The notes under the pieces were generated by a model. The model was not told the origin of the DNA, did no database searches, and worked only from the letters and a program-made list of their open reading frames with translations. A program made the position numbers and the translations under genes. From a virus: 35,929 nt of DNA. The stretch is from positions 1 through 35,929 of the IMG/VR virus record IMGVR_UViG_3300025423_000050, one strand, 5' to 3'. Positions 20,887-29,107 of this stretch are shown piece by piece; the stretch's first letter is position 1, and every line of letters begins with the position of its first letter.

Positions 20887-21197
20887 AACTCAAGCCATTA
20901 GCAGACAAAATTGTAGTCAAACCTGATGTTAGAGAGCTTTCTAGCATCATTATTGTTGATAACAAAGAAGTCGAAAACATGGGTACAGTCATTGCTGTTG
21001 GCCCTGGTAAAAAGCTTTCAGGTGGTCGCAGAGAAGATATGCCTATTGAAGTTGGAGCAAGAATCCGCTTTGGCACTATGAATGATGACCCAGGCGAGGA
21101 ATATCTCAAATACTTCCCTTACTATGAAGATGGGGTTAAGTATCTGGTGATGAGTTGGCAGGATGTTTGTTTTGAGGAAGCCCAAAATGTCGGATGA
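20883..21197 (+). CDS. groES-like: GroES-like co-chaperonin (Cpn10)
   Basis: The 104-residue protein follows GroES from end to end: LKPLADKIVVKPDV at the start, SSIIIVDN in place of the mobile-loop tripeptide (Ile-Ile-Ile here, Ile-Val-Leu in E. coli), MGTVIAVGPGKKL, and IEVGARIRFG, with a C-terminal YLVMSWQDVCF strand. GroES caps GroEL and sets cage size. T4 gp31 is a phage precedent that helps fold the coat protein. No GroEL is seen, so it would work with the host chaperonin. It is in the operon just upstream of the head genes. Confidence 0.85.
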   Translation: MKLKPLADKIVVKPDVRELSSIIIVDNKEVENMGTVIAVGPGKKLSGGRREDMPIEVGARIRFGTMNDDPGEEYLKYFPYYEDGVKYLVMSWQDVCFEEAQNVG

Positions 21198-21534
21198 GTT
21201 AGTCATGTCATTAGTCTTTACAGCCTTTGCAATCTTTGTAATCGCATGGGCCTATTACAACTATAGAGCCAGGCAAATAGCAAAAATGTGGCCTAAAAAC
21301 TTCAATACTGAGGATGTGGCTAAAGCATTAAACAAGCAAGCACCAAAACCTAAACCAGCCTTAAAGAAAGCAACCACTAGGAGCAAAACCATGCCACTAA
21401 AGAAATCAACCAGCCAAAAGGCTTTTAAAGAGAATATTGCCAAAGAAGTCAAAGAAGGCAAAAAACCAGTAAAGCAGGCAGTAGCTATTGCTTATGCCGT
21501 TAAGAAAGAAGCTGCAAAAAAAGGTAAAAAATGA
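21187..21534 (+). CDS. Membrane-anchored protein with DUF6496-like C-terminus; internal start likely
   Basis: GAGGAAG ends 6 bases before the ATG at 21187, so this start gives 115 residues. The N-terminus has one membrane segment (LVMSLVFTAFAIFVIAWAYY), then a basic Pro/Lys linker. The C-terminal part (MPLKKSTSQKAFKENIAKEV, then GKKPVKQAVAIAYAVKK) matches a small phage/bacterial family usually found alone. AGGAG lies 7 bases before the in-frame ATG at 21391, so a separate 47-residue product is likely. The basic part could bind nucleic acid. Function unknown. Confidence 0.65.
   Translation: MSDELVMSLVFTAFAIFVIAWAYYNYRARQIAKMWPKNFNTEDVAKALNKQAPKPKPALKKATTRSKTMPLKKSTSQKAFKENIAKEVKEGKKPVKQAVAIAYAVKKEAAKKGKK
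21391..21534 (+). CDS. Internal-start product, DUF6496-like small basic protein
   Basis: This in-frame start within the previous gene has its own ribosome site (AGGAG, 7-base spacer) and would give a 47-residue protein starting MPLKKSTSQKAFKENIAKEV. Stand-alone members of this family have about this length and the same SxKAFxxNIxxE...QAVAIAY pattern. Either both forms are made or the upstream membrane segment is a fused extension. Confidence 0.5.
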   Translation: MPLKKSTSQKAFKENIAKEVKEGKKPVKQAVAIAYAVKKEAAKKGKK

Positions 21535-21740
21535 ATATCAAAGACCTAAAAATCACTTTTGAGCATACAACCGCAGAATTAGAGCTAATTCTTGCTGGAT
21601 TGAGAAAGCTCCCAATGGAATTGGTGCAAAAGCTTCATGATGAGATTATCCTAAAAGCCAATGCTGAAGTAGCAAAGCAAATGACTCCTGTAGAGCCAAC
21701 TCCAGAAGTACCAGCAGAAACTACAGTAGAGCCAGAATAA
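21531..21740 (+). CDS. Small protein, unknown function
   Basis: The 69-residue protein has a helical core (TTAELELILAGLRKLPMELVQ, then LHDEIILKANAEVAKQ) and a Pro/Glu/Thr-rich tail. It overlaps both neighbours (ATGA and TAATG). No family recognised. Confidence 0.6.
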   Translation: MNIKDLKITFEHTTAELELILAGLRKLPMELVQKLHDEIILKANAEVAKQMTPVEPTPEVPAETTVEPE

Positions 21741-21940
21741 TGACAACTCCTAATATTTACCTTCCTTATCCAGTACCTCAATCTACTGAAGAAATTCAGG
21801 CAGATATGAATGCTTTAGTATTACAACCAGGAGTTCCACAAGAGCTTCAAGACCAATATACAAACCTCATTAATAGTCCTACTTTCCAAGCTGATGTAAA
21901 TGAAGCAGAGGCTAATAGTGACAGTATGGACAATGAGTAG
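21740..21940 (+). CDS. Small acidic protein, unknown function
   Basis: The 66-residue acidic protein starts MTTPNIYLPYPVPQSTEEIQ and contains ELQDQYTNLINSP. It is followed by the only clear gap before the terminase genes. No family recognised. Confidence 0.55.
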   Translation: MTTPNIYLPYPVPQSTEEIQADMNALVLQPGVPQELQDQYTNLINSPTFQADVNEAEANSDSMDNE

Positions 21941-21943
21941 TAC

Positions 21944-21981
21944 CATTAACTTAAAGTTAACAATCATTAACCTAAAGCTAA
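21944..21981. repeat. Two 17-base near-copies phased by 21 bases, upstream of terminase
   Basis: CATTAACTTAAAGTTAA (21944-21960) recurs as CATTAACCTAAAGCTAA (21965-21981), with two T-to-C changes. The start-to-start distance is 21 bases, two helical turns, so both copies face the same side of the DNA. The first copy contains the palindrome TTAACTT-A-AAGTTAA. It lies directly before the small-terminase-like gene and could be a protein-binding or packaging site. Confidence 0.6.
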
Positions 21982-21988
21982 TTAAATC

Positions 21989-22312
21989 ATGGACATGGAA
22001 ACCGAAACAACTATTTCTAAGAATGAGAAGATTGCTGAGAGCTTAAAGGGCAATCAGAATGCGAGGAAAGGGAAACTCTTTTCTGACCAGTTGAGAAAAG
22101 TTCTTGTTCAAAATGATGCTTTAAAGCTAAGACAGGTTACAGAGAAGCTTGTAGATGCAGCAGTAGAGGGAGAACCTTGGGCTGTGAAAGAAGTAATTGA
22201 CAGAATGGATGGCAAAGCTGTCCAAGCTACAGAGATTAGTGGCCCTGATGGAGCAGAGTTTGTAAAGGGCATTGGCTTCATGTTCGTGGATGGCAATGTC
22301 AAGCCAGATTGA
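21989..22312 (+). CDS. Small terminase subunit-like protein
   Basis: The 107-residue protein has KGNQNARKGKLFSDQLRKVL near the start, a feature of terminase-linked DNA-binding proteins (DUF5681-like), then LRQVTEKLVDAAVEGEPWAV, KEVIDRMDGKAVQ and a SGPDG turn. The last bases overlap the large terminase gene by 17. Small subunits recognise the packaging site and stimulate the large subunit. The length is short for a classical TerS, so it could be a DNA-binding helper instead. Confidence 0.6.
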   Translation: MDMETETTISKNEKIAESLKGNQNARKGKLFSDQLRKVLVQNDALKLRQVTEKLVDAAVEGEPWAVKEVIDRMDGKAVQATEISGPDGAEFVKGIGFMFVDGNVKPD

Positions 22313-23582
22313 TACATCAGGCTTTATTTGGCCTCAATTCCCTAAAAAGCTTAAATGCTTAGTTGAACCAGAACATAGTCGGTACAGAATATTACATGGC
22401 GGTAGAGGGGGTGGAAAATCGCACTCTGTAGCCCGAATGTTGCTATGCAAGGGAGTTCTCAAGACTATTCGAGTCTTATGTGCTCGTGAGTTCCAGACCT
22501 CAATCAAGGATTCTGTTCATAAGCTCCTTGTAGACCAAATCTATGACCTAAAGCTAGAAGCCCATTATGAGGTGACTCAAAGCACTATTAGGGGCAAGAA
22601 TGGCACAGAGTTTATCTTTGCTGGCATTAAGAACAATATCAATGGCCTAAAGTCTATCGAGGGCATAGATTACTGTTGGTGTGAGGAAGCTAATAACATC
22701 TCAAAATTAAGCTGGGATATTCTGATTCCTACCATCCGTAAGGAAAACTCCGAGATTTGGGTTACTTTTAACCCTGAGTTGCCTACCGATGAAACCTATA
22801 AGCGGTTCATTTTGAATCCTCCTGATAATGCTGTAGTGCAAAAAGTTAACTGGAATGACAACCCTTGGTTTCCTGCTGTCCTAGACCTAGAGAGGCAATC
22901 CCTAATGAATAGGGACTTTGAGGCTTATCAGAATGTCTGGGAAGGCTTTACTCGGTCTACCATTGATGGAGCAGTCTTTGCTAAAGAGATGCAAAGGGCA
23001 GAAGCAGACAACAGAATATGCAATGTCCCTTATGACCCTATAAAGCCTGTAATGGCAGTATTTGATATTGGATGGGCCGATGCTACTGCTATATGGTTTG
23101 TTCAGTTCATAGGCATGGAAACCAGGCTTATTCGATACTATGAAACCACTCAGACAACTATGAGTGAGATTCTTGGAAAGATGCAGACCTTTGGTTATGT
23201 CTATGACACCTTATATCTGCCCCATGATGCTAGAAACAAAACAATCGCTAGTAATGGCAGAAGTATTGAAGAAATAGTCAGAGCTGCAGGATTTAATGTC
23301 AGAATCATTGAAAGAGTGCCTATTGTTGACTCCATCAATGCTGCTAGAACCATATTTAATTCATGCTATTTTGACAAGAATAATACCTCTGCAGGGCTAG
23401 ATTGTTTAAGACACTACAGATATGATGTAGACCCAGACACTAAAGCATTTAGTCAAAAGCCTGTCCATGACCAGTATTCGCATGGAGCAGATGCTTTCAG
23501 ATACATAGGGCTTATGATTCAAGAAAAGAAAGTAGTCAAAAGAAAGCCCATGAATTATGATGTTACAAGCTGGATGAGCTAA
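22296..23582 (+). CDS. terL: Terminase large subunit (PBSX/Terminase_3 type)
   Basis: The preferred start is ATG 22296 (GTGGA six bases upstream; ATG 22290 is possible), giving 428 residues. The ATPase domain has Walker A GGRGGGKS (residues 35-42), followed by TIRVLCAREFQTSI, and the Walker B region IDYCWCEEA (Glu130, Glu131). VTFNPELPTDETYKRF lies near residue 160. The RNase-H-like nuclease shows AVFDIGWADA (Asp257), LPHDARNK (Asp311) and SHGADAFRY (Asp399). It pumps DNA into the procapsid and cuts it. A headful mechanism is usual with a P22-type portal but is not shown by this sequence. Confidence 0.95.
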   Translation: MSSQIDTSGFIWPQFPKKLKCLVEPEHSRYRILHGGRGGGKSHSVARMLLCKGVLKTIRVLCAREFQTSIKDSVHKLLVDQIYDLKLEAHYEVTQSTIRGKNGTEFIFAGIKNNINGLKSIEGIDYCWCEEANNISKLSWDILIPTIRKENSEIWVTFNPELPTDETYKRFILNPPDNAVVQKVNWNDNPWFPAVLDLERQSLMNRDFEAYQNVWEGFTRSTIDGAVFAKEMQRAEADNRICNVPYDPIKPVMAVFDIGWADATAIWFVQFIGMETRLIRYYETTQTTMSEILGKMQTFGYVYDTLYLPHDARNKTIASNGRSIEEIVRAAGFNVRIIERVPIVDSINAARTIFNSCYFDKNNTSAGLDCLRHYRYDVDPDTKAFSQKPVHDQYSHGADAFRYIGLMIQEKKVVKRKPMNYDVTSWMS

Positions 23583-23594
23583 TAGGAAAACATT

Positions 23595-25700
23595 ATGGTA
23601 ATGAATGTAGAAAGCAATGGTGGTGTCTATTCCACCGAATATGGCGATGACTATGAATCAGGAGTAATCGAGGAAGCTAAACAGTTCCTGCGCTTCTGTT
23701 CTGAAAATGACTCTAATAATCGAGTTGAGGCCTTAGATGACCTTAAATTCGCTGGTGGTGACCAATGGCCTGTAGAGATTCAAAATAGCCGACTGCTTGA
23801 ATCTAGACCATATTTGACCATCAACAAGATTGATGCCTATTGCCGACAAATAGCCAATCAGCAAAGACAACAAAGACCTCGGATGGTAGCTCATGGCATG
23901 AATACCGAATCCGATGAAAAGGTAGCCGAAGTTATTACTGGAATATTGCGCCATATTGAAAACCAATCAGATGCTGATGCAGCTTATGACAATGCTTTTG
24001 ACTTTGCAGTTCGGATGGGCTGGGGTTACTGGCGCATTGTTCATGATTTTCCAAGACCTAATTCAATGGAACAGGAAATCTATGTAAAGCGCATTGAGAA
24101 CCCTTTCATGGTCTATTTTGACCCTAATTCCAATGAGCCTGATGGTTCAGATGCAGAAAAGTGCTTAATTACCGAGGTTATCAGCAAAGAATCATTCCGC
24201 AAAATGTACCCTGGTGCAGATGATGGCGGTGGTTTTAACCCTCGTGGCACAGGCGATTCACAATCAGAATGGATTACCAAAAAAGATATTCGCATTGCTG
24301 AATACTTTTATACCGAGCATATTCGCACCAAGCTTTACCTATTATCTGATGGCACAACTTGTTTTGAGGATGAAAAGCCATCCGAAATCATGATGCAAGA
24401 TGCAGGGGTTTATGTAGTTTCTAAGCGAGAAACCATTAAAAAACAGATTAAGTGGTGCAAGTTAACAGGAATGCAAATCCTTGACCAAAAAGATTGGCCT
24501 GGTCGCTATATTCCTGTTGTGCCTGTATATGGTCAACAACTCATTGTGGACAGTAAGAAGAAGAAGTTTGGTCTTACTCGCATGGCTAAAGACCCACAAA
24601 GAATGTATAACTTCTGGTCAACTGCTCTTACCGAGTCCGTTGCCCTTGCTCCAAAGGCTAAATTCCTCCTTGCAGAAGGTCAGGATGAAGGTCATGAAAT
24701 GGAGTGGAATCAGGCCAATATTAAGTCTATGCCTGTATTGCGCTATAAGCAAAAAGACTCTGAAGGTGCTCCAGCTCCAGTTCCTACAAGGATTCAGCCA
24801 GAGCCACCTCCTACTGGAATGGTTACAGCTCTCCAAGGTTTAAATTCAGACTTGATGGCAGTTGTCGGTATTTATGACCCTGCTCAGTTGCCACAAGGTA
24901 TGCAGTCTGGAAAAGCTCTAAATGGTCAACAGCAACAAACTGACATGACCAATTTCCACTACTATGACAACCTTACAAGGTCAATTAGGCAGTCTGGTCG
25001 AATCTGCTTGGATTTAATTCCTCATATTTATTCTGAAGAAAGAGTAATGCGAATCATTGGAGCAGATGGTAAAGGCGAGTTAGTGGGCATTAACCAAAAG
25101 ACTCAAGATGAACAAGGTGTAGACCGAGTTTTGAATGATGTAACTACTGGTGAATATGACATTGTGATGGAAACTGGCCCTGGCTATGCTTCTAAGCGAC
25201 AAGAAGCGGTAGATTCTATGATGACTCTATTGACTGCTGACCCTAATTTGATGCAAACAGCAGGTGACTTGGTCTTTAGAAATATGGACTTCCCTGGTGC
25301 TGACATTATTGCTGACCGCTTGGCTGCTGCTAATCCATTGGCTCAGATTGATGAAAAAGCCGATATTCCACCACAAGCTCAGATGCAGCTCAAACAATCT
25401 CAATCTGTTATCCAACAGTTGCAACAACAGATTCAGCAGATGACCTTGGATATGAAATATGGGGCTTCTGTTGCAGAGCAAAAAGACAAAGCTATGCTGC
25501 AAAAAACTCAAATGGAGATGGAAGTTCGCAGAGAAGATACTAGAATGCGAACCGATACTCAGGCCCATGACACAGTTATTAAGACTCAAACTCAGCTAGA
25601 AGTGGAGCAATTAAAGGCACAACTGGCTTTAGTCATGGCCCAATTAGATTTAAGAAGTGAAAGAGCAGCATTAGATGAAACAATCGAAAGAGGCATTTAA
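23595..25700 (+). CDS. Portal protein, P22-type
   Basis: The 701-residue product compares with 725 in P22 gp1. Early motifs include QFLRFCSENDSNNRVEALDD, LKFAGGDQWP and PYLTINKIDAYCRQIANQQRQ, then FAVRMGWGYWRI and ENPFMVYFDPNSNEPDGSDA, all typical of P22-like portals. The C-terminus is a long Gln-rich helix (MQLKQSQSVIQQLQQQIQQM) consistent with the barrel of this portal type. It forms the dodecameric ring for DNA passage. AGGAAAACATT precedes the ATG. Confidence 0.95.
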   Translation: MVMNVESNGGVYSTEYGDDYESGVIEEAKQFLRFCSENDSNNRVEALDDLKFAGGDQWPVEIQNSRLLESRPYLTINKIDAYCRQIANQQRQQRPRMVAHGMNTESDEKVAEVITGILRHIENQSDADAAYDNAFDFAVRMGWGYWRIVHDFPRPNSMEQEIYVKRIENPFMVYFDPNSNEPDGSDAEKCLITEVISKESFRKMYPGADDGGGFNPRGTGDSQSEWITKKDIRIAEYFYTEHIRTKLYLLSDGTTCFEDEKPSEIMMQDAGVYVVSKRETIKKQIKWCKLTGMQILDQKDWPGRYIPVVPVYGQQLIVDSKKKKFGLTRMAKDPQRMYNFWSTALTESVALAPKAKFLLAEGQDEGHEMEWNQANIKSMPVLRYKQKDSEGAPAPVPTRIQPEPPPTGMVTALQGLNSDLMAVVGIYDPAQLPQGMQSGKALNGQQQQTDMTNFHYYDNLTRSIRQSGRICLDLIPHIYSEERVMRIIGADGKGELVGINQKTQDEQGVDRVLNDVTTGEYDIVMETGPGYASKRQEAVDSMMTLLTADPNLMQTAGDLVFRNMDFPGADIIADRLAAANPLAQIDEKADIPPQAQMQLKQSQSVIQQLQQQIQQMTLDMKYGASVAEQKDKAMLQKTQMEMEVRREDTRMRTDTQAHDTVIKTQTQLEVEQLKAQLALVMAQLDLRSERAALDETIERGI

Positions 25701-25714
25701 CAATCGGAGGAAAT

Positions 25715-25906
25715 ATGCCAACAATTACAGGTGATAATGCATTAGAGTGGAAAATGAAAGAAATGGCTCGCAGAGCTGGCAAGAAATATGAGCCAGCCCA
25801 GCCTGTCAATCCATTCGCAGGATTAGATAAAAAGGCTTTGAAAGAACAAAAATCTTTATTAAAGTCTGCTGCTAAAGAAACTAAAAAAGCATCTAAAGCG
25901 GAATAA
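25715..25906 (+). CDS. Small basic protein between portal and scaffold
   Basis: The 63-residue protein contains LEWKMKEMARRAGKKYEPAQ and a Lys/Ala-rich tail (SAAKETKKASKAE). CGGAGG lies 6 bases before the ATG, a strong ribosome site. A role in procapsid assembly is inferred only from position. Confidence 0.6.
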   Translation: MPTITGDNALEWKMKEMARRAGKKYEPAQPVNPFAGLDKKALKEQKSLLKSAAKETKKASKAE

Positions 25907-25962
25907 ATAGACAAGAATTATTTTTAGTAGTATTTTTAACTTAAATTGGAGCTTGAGAAATC

Positions 25963-26880
25963 ATGGCCGAATCAGAAGTTGTAAGAGAAGCATCAAATGT
26001 AATAACAAGTGACAATGCAACAACCTTTTATGCAGAAAGATTAGGTTTAGCTGACCAAGAACCTCAAGCTGAGGCTGAATCTGTAAAGAAAGATTCAGAG
26101 CCAGAACAGGAACAGGAACAGAGTGAACCAGAAGCAAAGGAAGAAGCTAAGAAACAAGACCCTGAAAAGTCTAAAGATAAGCTAAATAAGCGATTCGATA
26201 AGGTAACTCAAAGAGCTAAACAAGCGGAAGCTGAAGCTCAAGAGCTTAGAGAAAAGCTAAGGAGTTATGAAGCAAGGGTAAACCCTGAGCAACAGGAACA
26301 AAAACCTGTAGTTGAAGGTAAACCTAGAGCAGACCAGTTTAATGATGCTTATGAATATGCAGAGGCATTAGCGGAATGGAGTGCAGAAAATGCTTTATTG
26401 CGAAGGGATGCAGAAGAAGCTAGTCGCAAAGCTCAAGAAGCTGAAGCCAAGAAAATAGAATCTTGGAATAAGAAGCTTGAAAAAGCAAAAGAAGAAATGC
26501 CTGATTTTGACCGAATTGTTCAATCAAGTGATGTAGTGGTTAGCGATGAAATCAAAAAAGCAATTCTTGAAAGTGATGTAGGGCCTCAAGTCTTATATGC
26601 ACTTGCTTCTGATGAAGATTATGCTCGCAAATTAACAGAAATGGATTCTGTTAAAGCTCTGAAAGAAATTGGCAAACTTGAGGCTAAGTTTGAAGCTAAG
26701 GCAGAAAAGCCAAAAGCTGAAAAAGTAAAGGCGATTGTTTCAGGAAGTAAAGCACCTGACCCTATCAGACCGCTTAGTGGTGGCAAAGTTGGAGCAGATA
26801 TTCTTGTGGACACCAATGGTGAATTTCATGGGACTTATGCACAATGGAAAGCTGCAAGGCAATCTGGCAAGGTTAGATAA
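25963..26880 (+). CDS. Scaffolding protein
   Basis: The 305-residue protein is highly charged and helical: acidic N-terminal half (SEPEQEQEQSEPEAKEEAKK), long coiled-coil-like stretch (RAKQAEAEAQELREKLRSY), and a C-terminal segment with GGKVGADILVDTNGEF and a basic end (YAQWKAARQSGKVR). This composition and its place between portal and coat gene match P22 gp8 (303 residues), which guides shell assembly through a basic C-terminal hook. Sequence similarity is low in this family, so the call rests on position and composition. Confidence 0.8.
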   Translation: MAESEVVREASNVITSDNATTFYAERLGLADQEPQAEAESVKKDSEPEQEQEQSEPEAKEEAKKQDPEKSKDKLNKRFDKVTQRAKQAEAEAQELREKLRSYEARVNPEQQEQKPVVEGKPRADQFNDAYEYAEALAEWSAENALLRRDAEEASRKAQEAEAKKIESWNKKLEKAKEEMPDFDRIVQSSDVVVSDEIKKAILESDVGPQVLYALASDEDYARKLTEMDSVKALKEIGKLEAKFEAKAEKPKAEKVKAIVSGSKAPDPIRPLSGGKVGADILVDTNGEFHGTYAQWKAARQSGKVR

Positions 26881-26904
26881 ACCTAATTTTTTTGGAGATT
26901 TAAA

Positions 26905-28179
26905 ATGTCAAATACTTTATTGACGATTAGCAAGATTACTAATGAGGCCTTAATGGTTCTCGAAAATGAATTAACTTTCACTTCTGAAGTTGACCGCAAC
27001 TATGATGACCAGTTCGCTGTAGTTGGCGCAAAAATTGGCGCAACAGTCAATGTCCGCAGACCAGGCCGTTTCATCGGTACTACTGGCCCTGCATTGAATG
27101 TGGAAGATTTGAATGAAACTTCTGTACCTGTAACTTTAAGCACTCAGTTCCATGTGGATACTCAATTTACCACCCAGGACTTAGCTTTGTCTTTGGATAT
27201 GTTCTCTGACCGCATCCTTAAGCCAGCCGTTGCAGCTATTGCCAACAAAATCGACTTTGATGGTACTACTACAGCAGCATTGAACACAGCAAACATCGTT
27301 GGTACTGCTGGTACTCCTCCAACTGGCTTGTATACATACTTGTCAGCACAGGCTTACCTTGATTCTGAAGGCGCACCTCGTGATGGTCGTAGAAGCTGTA
27401 TCGTTGAGCCATTTACATCTGCAACTATTGTTGATAGCTTGAAAGGCTTGTTTGTTCCTAATGACAAGATTGGTATGCAGTATGAAAAGGGCTTGATGGG
27501 TCGCGATTCTGGCGGTATGAACTGGAAACTTGACCAAAACATCGTGTCACAAACTTTTGGTAACTTCTCTAGCTCTACTGTTACTGCTTCTGTTGCAACT
27601 ACAACTGCAACTGGTTTCTTGACTTCTGGTTGGGCTTCACAATCCACAATCACTTTGACTGCTGCTAATACTGGCACAATCAACTTGAATGCTGGTGATA
27701 CATTCCAAATCGCTGGTGTGTATGCAGTTAACCCACAAAATCGTCAAGCTTATGGCACAAACAAACTTCGTTCATTTGTAGTTAAGTCTGCTGTTTCTGT
27801 GGCTTCTGGTTCTTCTGTTTCTGTAACTGTTTCTCCTGCTGTTATTAGCGGTGGTCAGTTCCAGAATGTGAGCATCCCTAGCCCATCAGCAACTGCTGCT
27901 GTGACATTCTTTGCATCACAATACAATGCAAGTGGAAATGGTATTGTTTCTCCACAAAACATCGTAATGCACCGCAATGCATTCACAATGGCTATGGCTG
28001 ACTTAGAGTTGCCTGAAGGTGTTCATTTTGCTGGTCGTGCATCAGACAAAGAAATTGGTCTGTCCATGCGAGTCGTGCGCCAATACACTATTAACAATGA
28101 TTCGATTCCGACTCGTGTTGATGTTCTGTATGGTTGGGCCCCACTCTACCCAGAGTTGGCTTGCCGAGTAGCAGCTTAA
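26905..28179 (+). CDS. Major capsid protein, P22 coat-like
   Basis: The 424-residue protein is close to P22 gp5 (430). The N-terminus (LLTISKITNEALMVLENELTF, EVDRNYDDQFAVVGAKIGATVNVRRPGRF) is the P22 coat N-arm and first strands. The middle region (about 190-320) is Thr/Ser-rich, compatible with the inserted I-domain of this family. TTTGGAGATTT precedes the start. Codon choice here is noticeably richer in C-ending codons (for example ATC, GAC, AAC) than in neighbouring genes, as expected for a very highly expressed gene. A hairpin terminator follows. Confidence 0.95.
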   Translation: MSNTLLTISKITNEALMVLENELTFTSEVDRNYDDQFAVVGAKIGATVNVRRPGRFIGTTGPALNVEDLNETSVPVTLSTQFHVDTQFTTQDLALSLDMFSDRILKPAVAAIANKIDFDGTTTAALNTANIVGTAGTPPTGLYTYLSAQAYLDSEGAPRDGRRSCIVEPFTSATIVDSLKGLFVPNDKIGMQYEKGLMGRDSGGMNWKLDQNIVSQTFGNFSSSTVTASVATTTATGFLTSGWASQSTITLTAANTGTINLNAGDTFQIAGVYAVNPQNRQAYGTNKLRSFVVKSAVSVASGSSVSVTVSPAVISGGQFQNVSIPSPSATAAVTFFASQYNASGNGIVSPQNIVMHRNAFTMAMADLELPEGVHFAGRASDKEIGLSMRVVRQYTINNDSIPTRVDVLYGWAPLYPELACRVAA

Positions 28180-28184
28180 TAAAC

Positions 28185-28209
28185 GGAGGGGCGAAAGCCC
28201 TTCCCTTTT
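28185..28209 (+). terminator. Hairpin terminator after the coat gene
   Basis: GGAGGGGC and GCCCTTCC pair around a GAAA tetraloop (one G-T pair), followed by CTTTT. It lies 5 bases after the coat stop. The short T run suggests partial termination that would raise coat mRNA above downstream genes. Confidence 0.75.
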
Positions 28210-28232
28210 AACTAAATTTAAGGAATAAAATC

Positions 28233-28676
28233 ATGGCAAATCCAGGCCCAGCAGTCCAAAATTCGACCCACCCATCGAACCTAAATAGCCAACAGGCTTT
28301 GCGAGTTTTAGGTGTGTTGAAAGGTGTTTCAACCGCAGCAGCAGCAGACTTTGCTGTTCAAATTAACAACAGCGCACTTTATGTTCCTGTTTCAGTAGTG
28401 GTAGCTAATGCTAACAATGCTGGCGCAACACAATCTGTAGCTTCTGTTAATTTAGGTGTTTACACAGCAGTTAATAAAGGTGGCACAACAAGTATTTTGA
28501 CAGCAGCAGCTTTGACAGGTCAAACTACTCCATCTTATGTAACTATTTCAGCAGCTTCAAATCCTAATACAGCACAATCAGCACAAACTGTATATGTAAA
28601 TATCTCTACGGCATTCGCTACTGCGACTGTTGATGTGTATATTTATGGATATGATTTAAGCCCAGGTTTCTATTAA
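28233..28676 (+). CDS. Capsid-associated (decoration-type) protein candidate
   Basis: The 147-residue Ala/Thr/Val-rich protein is mostly strands: ALRVLGVLKGVSTAAAADF, NSALYVPVSVVVANANNAG, VYVNISTAFATATVDVYIYG. AAGGAATAAAATC precedes the ATG. Directly after the coat gene and before a strong terminator, it is probably an outer shell protein. No family recognised. Confidence 0.55.
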   Translation: MANPGPAVQNSTHPSNLNSQQALRVLGVLKGVSTAAAADFAVQINNSALYVPVSVVVANANNAGATQSVASVNLGVYTAVNKGGTTSILTAAALTGQTTPSYVTISAASNPNTAQSAQTVYVNISTAFATATVDVYIYGYDLSPGFY

Positions 28677-28691
28677 GAATCCATGAAGTAA

Positions 28692-28731
28692 AAGAAAAAA
28701 GCCATGCCCAAAAAGTGTGGCTTTTTTTCTT
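28692..28731 (+). terminator. Rho-independent terminator
   Basis: AAAAAAGCCA (28695-28704) pairs with TGGCTTTTTT (28718-28727), loop 13 bases, and the run of seven T completes a standard intrinsic terminator that may work in both directions. TATAAT at 28740-28745 just downstream could be a -10 for the fibre operon, but no matching -35 is visible. Confidence 0.85.
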
Positions 28732-28772
28732 GAATAACCTATAATTGAATTACCTTATTTAAAGGAAAAATT

Positions 28773-29096
28773 ATGTCTAAGACTACTGTTTGTCGTGGCA
28801 ATATCATTGCCCAATCCATTGTCCAAGTAACACTCCCATCAACAACTATTTCAGGCACAACAACAGATGTAACTTTAACTGTTCCTGGTGTTCAGCCTAA
28901 TGATTTTGTTCAAGCTGCTTTTGATGCTGCTTTGGTAACTGGTATTTCTATTGGAAATGCTTATACCAATACAGCAAATCAAGTTGTTGTTCGATTGGTA
29001 AACTCTACTGGTTCTTCAGCAACTCAAACTGCTGGTAATTTATTGCTTAAAATTTCTACTTGCGAAGATAGTCCTATCCCAGCTAGTGTAGTTTAA
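28773..29096 (+). CDS. Small structural protein, unknown function
   Basis: The 107-residue protein is strand-rich: IIAQSIVQVTLPSTTISG, DVTLTVPGVQPNDFVQAAF, QVVVRLVNSTGSSATQTAG. AAAGGAAAAATT lies before the ATG. It begins the operon that leads to the fibres, after a strong terminator. Likely a virion protein. Confidence 0.6.
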   Translation: MSKTTVCRGNIIAQSIVQVTLPSTTISGTTTDVTLTVPGVQPNDFVQAAFDAALVTGISIGNAYTNTANQVVVRLVNSTGSSATQTAGNLLLKISTCEDSPIPASVV

Positions 29097-29107
29097 GGAG
29101 TTAAAAC

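Noticed and set aside
25227-25589. 120-residue minus-strand frame
   Set aside because: Antisense to the Gln-rich end of the portal gene; its Leu-rich make-up is the mirror of Gln codons.
28740-28745. TATAAT as a promoter for the fibre operon
   Set aside because: Perfect -10 hexamer, but no acceptable -35 lies 16 to 18 bases upstream. TTGAAT at 28730 is far too close. Kept only as a possibility.
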